The position numbers and the translations under genes were made by a program. Source: Rhizomonospora bruguierae (GTDB lineage: Bacteria > Actinomycetota > Actinomycetes > Mycobacteriales > Micromonosporaceae). Taken from it: a stretch of 64,000 nt of DNA. This document shows positions 60,587-64,000 of the stretch, piece after piece. Within the stretch, counting starts at the first letter, position 1. Each line of letters starts with the position of its first letter. The stretch is taken from contig NZ_BBQH01000021.1 of the NCBI RefSeq assembly GCF_018397995.1, forward strand, positions 28,321 through 92,320, given 5' to 3'. Under the pieces are notes generated by a model, which had not been told where the DNA came from, did no database searches, and saw nothing but the letters and a program-made list of their open reading frames with translations.

Positions 60587-60987
60587 CAACTACGCAGGAT
60601 CTCGGTTGGTTGCTTACCAACTTCGCTGATCGGGTGCCCGGGGTCGCGCACGCCATCGCGGTGTCTGCGGATGGCCTGCTGCTGGCCGCCTCCCGGGACC
60701 TGCCACGGGACCGCGCCGACCAGCTCTCCGCCATCGCATCCGGCCTGGTGAGCCTGACCCAGGGCGCGGCGCGCTGTTTCGAGGGCGGGGCGGTGTTGCA
60801 GACCGTGGTCGAGATGGACAATGGGTTCCTGTTCCTGATGTCGATCTCCGACGGCTCGTCGTTCGCCGTGCTGGCCGCCCGCAGCTGTGACGTGGGTCAG
60901 GTCGGTTACGAGATGGCGCTGCTGGTGGACCGGGTCGGCGACGCGTTGACCCCGGCCCCGCGCACTGCCGCGGGCATGCTGAGCTGA
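60583..60987 (+). CDS. roadblock/LC7 domain protein (CvnB type)
   Basis: 134 residues. One roadblock domain: [20 protein letters not shown] (~6-25), then [11 protein letters not shown] and [20 protein letters not shown]. It corresponds to MglB-like GTPase regulators; in conservons it associates with the GTPase encoded third downstream. The ATG overlaps the kinase stop by 4 bases (ATGA). Confidence 0.93.
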   Translation: MTTTQDLGWLLTNFADRVPGVAHAIAVSADGLLLAASRDLPRDRADQLSAIASGLVSLTQGAARCFEGGAVLQTVVEMDNGFLFLMSISDGSSFAVLAARSCDVGQVGYEMALLVDRVGDALTPAPRTAAGMLS

Positions 60988-61054
60988 CCGGCGACCATCA
61001 CGGGGGCGGCGCGCGGTACAGACTGGACTCGAGCGGGAATGGAGGTGACGGCGA

Positions 61055-61435
61055 ATGATGGCGGAGCGGGATGAGCCGACCGGCGCGCTGGTTCGGCCCT
61101 ACGCCGTCACCCGTGGGCGCACCCGGCCGAGGCTGGAGATCGCGATTGAGGCGCTCATCGAGACGACGGTTCGCGGGCGGTCCGCCGGTTCGCTCAAGGG
61201 CGGGCACGTACGCGAGCATCAACATATAGCCGCACTCTGCGACGGCCGCTTGCAGTCGCTCGCGGAGATCGCGGCGCGCATGCAACTGCCGCTCGGGGTC
61301 ACCCGGGTCCTCATCGCCGACATGGCTGCGGATGGCCTGGTGGCGGTGTACGAACCGACGTCCCTGGAGGACGCACCGGACGCGGTGGGCACGGAATTGC
61401 TGGAGAGGGTGCTGAGTGGACTTCGCAGGCTCTGA
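61055..61435 (+). CDS. DUF742 protein (CvnC type)
   Basis: 126 residues. LVRPYAVTRGRTRPR (~11-25), a central winged-helix-like segment with IAALCDGRLQSLAEIAARM (~62-80), and LGVTRVLIADMAADGLVAVY (~84-103). This is the invariant third member of conservons, function unproved; the fold suggests DNA or protein binding. Two ATGs in tandem at the start; GGAGG lies 12 bases upstream. The stop is 20 bases inside cvnD. Confidence 0.92.
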   Translation: MMAERDEPTGALVRPYAVTRGRTRPRLEIAIEALIETTVRGRSAGSLKGGHVREHQHIAALCDGRLQSLAEIAARMQLPLGVTRVLIADMAADGLVAVYEPTSLEDAPDAVGTELLERVLSGLRRL

Positions 61436-62024
61436 GATGGCGCAGCGGCCGACGGCCGGACGCGTGACATCGGCGAAGATCGTCATCGCCGGTGGCTTCG
61501 GCGTCGGGAAGACCACGCTGGTCGGCTCGGTCTCCGAGATTACGCCGCTGACCACCGAGGCGATCATGACGTCGGCCGGTGTGGGGGTGGACGATACGCG
61601 GCAGGTGCCGGGGAAGTCGACCACCACGGTGGCGATGGACTTCGGCCGGATCTCGATCGATCGTGACCTGATCCTGTACCTGTTCGGCACGCCCGGGCAG
61701 ACGCGGTTCTGGTTCATGTGGGACGAGTTGGTCCGGGGCGCGATCGGTGCGGTTGTGCTGGTCGACACCCGCCGGCTGGCCGACTGCTTCGCGGCGATCG
61801 ACTTCTTCGAGCACCGCCGGCTGCCGTACCTGGTCGCGATCAACCGCTTCGACGGGATGCAGTACCACGACCCCCAGGACGTCCGCGAGGCGCTGGCGAT
61901 CACCCAGGACGTGCCGGTGATCAGTTGCGACGCGCGGAACCGGGAGTCGACCAAGCAGGTGCTGATCTCGCTGGTGGAGTACGTGCTGACCATGCGCCGT
62001 CAGCGGGCCGTCGCCCCCGCCTGA
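61416..62024 (+). CDS. conservon small GTPase (CvnD type)
   Basis: 202 residues. G1 GGFGVGKTTLVGSV (~25-38), switch I region with TSAGVGVDDT, G3 LFGTPGQTRFWFMWDELVRG (~88-107) and G4-like AINRFDG (~143). The Arg in place of Lys in the NKxD motif is common in this family. GTG at 61416 overlaps cvnC; ATG at 61437 (MAQRPTAG) is another possible start. Output pathway unknown. Confidence 0.93.
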   Translation: MDFAGSEMAQRPTAGRVTSAKIVIAGGFGVGKTTLVGSVSEITPLTTEAIMTSAGVGVDDTRQVPGKSTTTVAMDFGRISIDRDLILYLFGTPGQTRFWFMWDELVRGAIGAVVLVDTRRLADCFAAIDFFEHRRLPYLVAINRFDGMQYHDPQDVREALAITQDVPVISCDARNRESTKQVLISLVEYVLTMRRQRAVAPA

Positions 62025-62481
62025 CCGATCGCCGTACCCGCGCCGATCCCATCCCTCGTCGCGGTAGCGATGCCCTGTGCCCGCAGGTCTGAACCTGTGT
62101 CCGAGGCACCTACCGCAGCGGGGCGACCGATGGCGCCTGGCCTGCGTGGCCTGCTCGCCCGCGGCCTGATCGTGCTGCGTGCCCGCAACCTGCGCGGGGT
62201 GCAGTTCCGGGCCCGCGCCTGGTTCGGTGCCGGCCTCATCGCCAGCACGCCCACCACCGGCGTGCCGGGGGCGACAACCGGTGGGCGCGGCGGCGGTGCT
62301 GGCCTGTGCGGCGGCGAGCGCCGGGCACGCCAGGGAGGGCGACCACACGTCCGCGCACGCGGAGGCGGGCCTTATCCACTGGCTCGGCGCCGGAGGGCGC
62401 CGTCCTCAGTGGGAAGAAGCGTGCGCCCAGCCCCGCGCCTACCGCGGCCTTAGCGCGGTTTCAGGGTGATGTGCGGGCGGG
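62025..62481. other. 457-base gap with a possible degraded ORF
   Basis: Plus-strand frame from 62070 reads LRGLLARGLIVLRARNLRGV, then becomes low-complexity Gly/Arg. A second frame from about 62290 reads VLACAAASAGHAREGDHTSA, then EAGLIHWLGAGGRRPQWEEA. They look like two parts of one gene separated by a frameshift, but I recognise neither half. Otherwise this is the space between the conservon end and the converging kinase end; I see no clear terminator. Confidence 0.25.
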
Positions 62482-64000
62482 TCAGGAGCGCCGGCCCGCC
62501 GAGCGGTACTGGAAGTCCCGGTCGTCGTCGTGCTCCTCGATGTCCCGGCTGAAGTCCCAGCCGTGCGCCGACTCCCGGCCGGGGCGGCCGCCCACCGCGA
62601 ACCCGTTGATCTCCTGCCCCCGGCGCCAACCCTTGAAGTAGTTGGTGGTGTGCGCGGCGATCGTGTTCGCGTCTCGGACGATCCGTAGCGGGCGCTCCTC
62701 CCGCATCGGCGCGCCGGGTACCAGGTTCGCCTGCGGGACCCGCCGCGGCAGGCCGGCCTGGGTCGCGTCGCCGGTCGTCGGCTCGGCGGCCACCTGCTCG
62801 GCCGCCCGCCACCCGTCGTCGAGGGGGGAGGACCAGTCCTCAACGGCTTCCGGGTCGCTGAACCAGGCCGAGCGCACATCCGCGAAGATCAGCAGATCGC
62901 CGTCCTCCTCGGCGGAGACCGGCGGCTCGAACGACGGCTCGTTCAGGCTCGACCGGCGCCCGTTGCGCTCGGCCCGGCCCGGCTCCTCCGGCTCGACCAG
63001 GCGCAGCGACGGTGGAGCCTGCGGCAGGTCCGCCAGGTCGCCGCGCCGCGCCGGGGCGCCCAGCGACGGCGGCTCCACCAGGCGCAGCATCGGCGGCTCC
63101 TGGGGCAGGTCGTCCGCCAGCCACGGCGGCGTGATCCGGTTGTCGCCGGTGCGCTGCTCCGCCGGGTGGTCCCGATCATCGAAGGAGTTCCCGGCCGGCG
63201 CGTCGTCGTCGGCGTTGCCGACCAGCGGCCAGTTCGCCCGGGAGCCCGGCTCCGTGCGGGCCTCGGGGCGCGGCGTCGGTACCGGCACGACCACGTCGGT
63301 GGCGCTCATGCCGGCCCGGCCCGCCTGCTCGGCGCGCTGTTGGCGCATCTCGCCGGTGGCCTGCCGGGCCGCCCGGGCGCTGTTCAGCGCCGCCGTGGTG
63401 AGCGTGGGCCGGAACGGCTGCCCGGACTCGGCCGGCGAGAGCGCCCCGCGCTGGGCCGGCACGATCGGCGTGATGCCGGGGGGCGGGGGTGGCGGCACCG
63501 AGACGGGCCGGTTCCCCGGGGCCTCGCCGCCGTACGGGGCCGACGCCTGCTGGCCCGGCGCGTGCGAGGGCGGGGCGGAGACCGGCTGCTGCTGCGCCGG
63601 CTGCCCGGCCGCCGCGCCGTACATGGCGCCGTTGGGCTGCGGCACCTGCCCCTGCGGCACCTGCCCCTGCGGCACCTGCCCCTGCGGCACCTGCCCCTGC
63701 GGCACCTGCCCCTGCGGCACCTGCCCCTGCGGCACCTGCCCCTGCGGCGGCAGCTGGCCCTGTGGGTACTGGCCCTGCTGGGGGTACTGACCGGTCGGGA
63801 AATCGCTCGGGAAGTGGCCCGGTGGCATCTGGCCCTGCGGCGCGTACCCGTTGGGCACCGGCTGACCCGGAGCCACCGGCTGGCCCATCTGCTGGACCGG
63901 CATCGGCTGCATCGGCTGTTGCAGGGGAGCCGGCGGGGTCGGGCCCTGCGCCATCTGGTTCACCGACATCGGGCCGCCGTGCATCGGAACCATCGGCGGC
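62482..64000 (-). CDS. 3' part of a second conservon-type sensor kinase (disordered tail), cut by the window edge
   Basis: At least 503 codons, still open at the edge. The visible part is Pro/Gln/Gly-rich, with a seven-fold GQVPQ repeat and no folded domain. Its end carries the same two motifs as the kinase at 57017-60586: LLIFADVRSAWF and DDGWRAAEQ...AGLPRRVPQANLVPG. The TM, HAMP and ATPase parts should lie beyond 64000. The ATG at 63993 is therefore unlikely to be the real start. Converges with the complete conservon. Confidence 0.75.
   Translation of the reverse strand, partial: PPMVPMHGGPMSVNQMAQGPTPPAPLQQPMQPMPVQQMGQPVAPGQPVPNGYAPQGQMPPGHFPSDFPTGQYPQQGQYPQGQLPPQGQVPQGQVPQGQVPQGQVPQGQVPQGQVPQGQVPQPNGAMYGAAAGQPAQQQPVSAPPSHAPGQQASAPYGGEAPGNRPVSVPPPPPPGITPIVPAQRGALSPAESGQPFRPTLTTAALNSARAARQATGEMRQQRAEQAGRAGMSATDVVVPVPTPRPEARTEPGSRANWPLVGNADDDAPAGNSFDDRDHPAEQRTGDNRITPPWLADDLPQEPPMLRLVEPPSLGAPARRGDLADLPQAPPSLRLVEPEEPGRAERNGRRSSLNEPSFEPPVSAEEDGDLLIFADVRSAWFSDPEAVEDWSSPLDDGWRAAEQVAAEPTTGDATQAGLPRRVPQANLVPGAPMREERPLRIVRDANTIAAHTTNYFKGWRRGQEINGFAVGGRPGRESAHGWDFSRDIEEHDDDRDFQYRSAGRRS
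63641..63745 (-). repeat. 15-bp tandem repeat, seven perfect copies
   Basis: GGCACCTGCCCCTGC on the plus strand, encoding GQVPQ on the minus strand in the kinase tail. The copies are identical at the base level, a mark of recent slippage; copy number may vary among strains. Confidence 0.95.

Noticed and set aside
63641..63745. Possible CRISPR array
   Set aside because: Repeats are contiguous 15-mers with no spacers and sit in frame inside a protein gene.
62642..63790. 382-codon plus-strand Cys-rich frame with repeats of CGTCP
   Set aside because: It is the antisense reading of the GQVPQ repeat in the kinase tail; the minus-strand frame ends in recognisable conservon-kinase motifs.

Overview
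The window is a chromosomal segment of a high-GC actinomycete. GTG and TTG starts are common, third codon positions are almost always G or C, and many stops and starts overlap (TGATG, ATGA, GTGA). The gene order and the wording of many proteins point to the family Micromonosporaceae (Micromonospora or a close relative); that placement is inference from recall, not from a database search. Nothing suggests a plasmid, a prophage or a secondary-metabolite cluster. Most of the window is conserved housekeeping sequence with small patches of gene decay.

Layout. (a) 1-2.7 kb: the end of a sugar ABC transporter permease, a GH13 alpha-glucosidase, a tiny exported peptide and a DUF1360 protein. (b) 2.7-26 kb: an actinobacterial core block laid out much like Mycobacterium Rv1002c-Rv1019: pmt, rsmI, metG, tatD, rsmA, ispE, ABC-F, two DUF4383 proteins, a tetR/fatty-acid desaturase pair, tRNA-Gln, glmU, prs, rplY and pth. 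It is followed by an exopolysaccharide-initiating transferase and the sulfate-activation genes cysQ-cysD-cysN. rpfB, which sits between tatD and rsmA in Mycobacterium, is missing. (c) 26-34.8 kb: a galE-galK-GT4 operon, a CorC-like CBS protein, an ECF sigma factor with a membrane-anchored beta-propeller partner, then trpS, a 2H phosphoesterase and yihY. (d) 35-37.5 kb: a visibly lower-GC patch with two unknown genes and a decayed IS982-type element that still has matching 18-bp ends. (e) 37.5-41 kb: a second GH13 alpha-glucosidase with its LacI regulator and palindromic operators, and the 3' stump of another GH13 enzyme. (f) 41-44 kb: MerR and TetR regulators and small membrane proteins. (g) 44-54.5 kb: a nucleoside uptake and salvage locus (BMP lipoprotein, ATPase, two permeases, cytidine deaminase, thymidine phosphorylase, adenosine deaminase). 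(h) 54.5-64 kb: a membrane glycosyltransferase, a uridine-kinase-like P-loop protein, a complete conservon (sensor kinase, roadblock, DUF742, GTPase) and the 3' half of a second conservon-type kinase on the opposite strand, cut by the window edge.

How the genes work together. Region g imports nucleosides and breaks them down; prs and the uridine-kinase-like protein connect to the same metabolism. pmt, GT4, galE/galK, glmU and the sugar transferase supply and use sugars for envelope glycans. The two GH13 loci process imported alpha-glucosides, at least one under LacI control. The conservon relays an unknown envelope signal to a small GTPase.

The least ordinary observations are a series of gene relics (a TrmO-like gene with an in-frame internal deletion, a head-less Uma2 nuclease, a GH13 stump and the IS982 relic), an ECF sigma factor paired with a propeller protein rather than a zinc anti-sigma, a likely CTG start, and two short motifs shared by the disordered tails of the two conservon kinases. 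I did not find a large, clearly undescribed multi-gene system.
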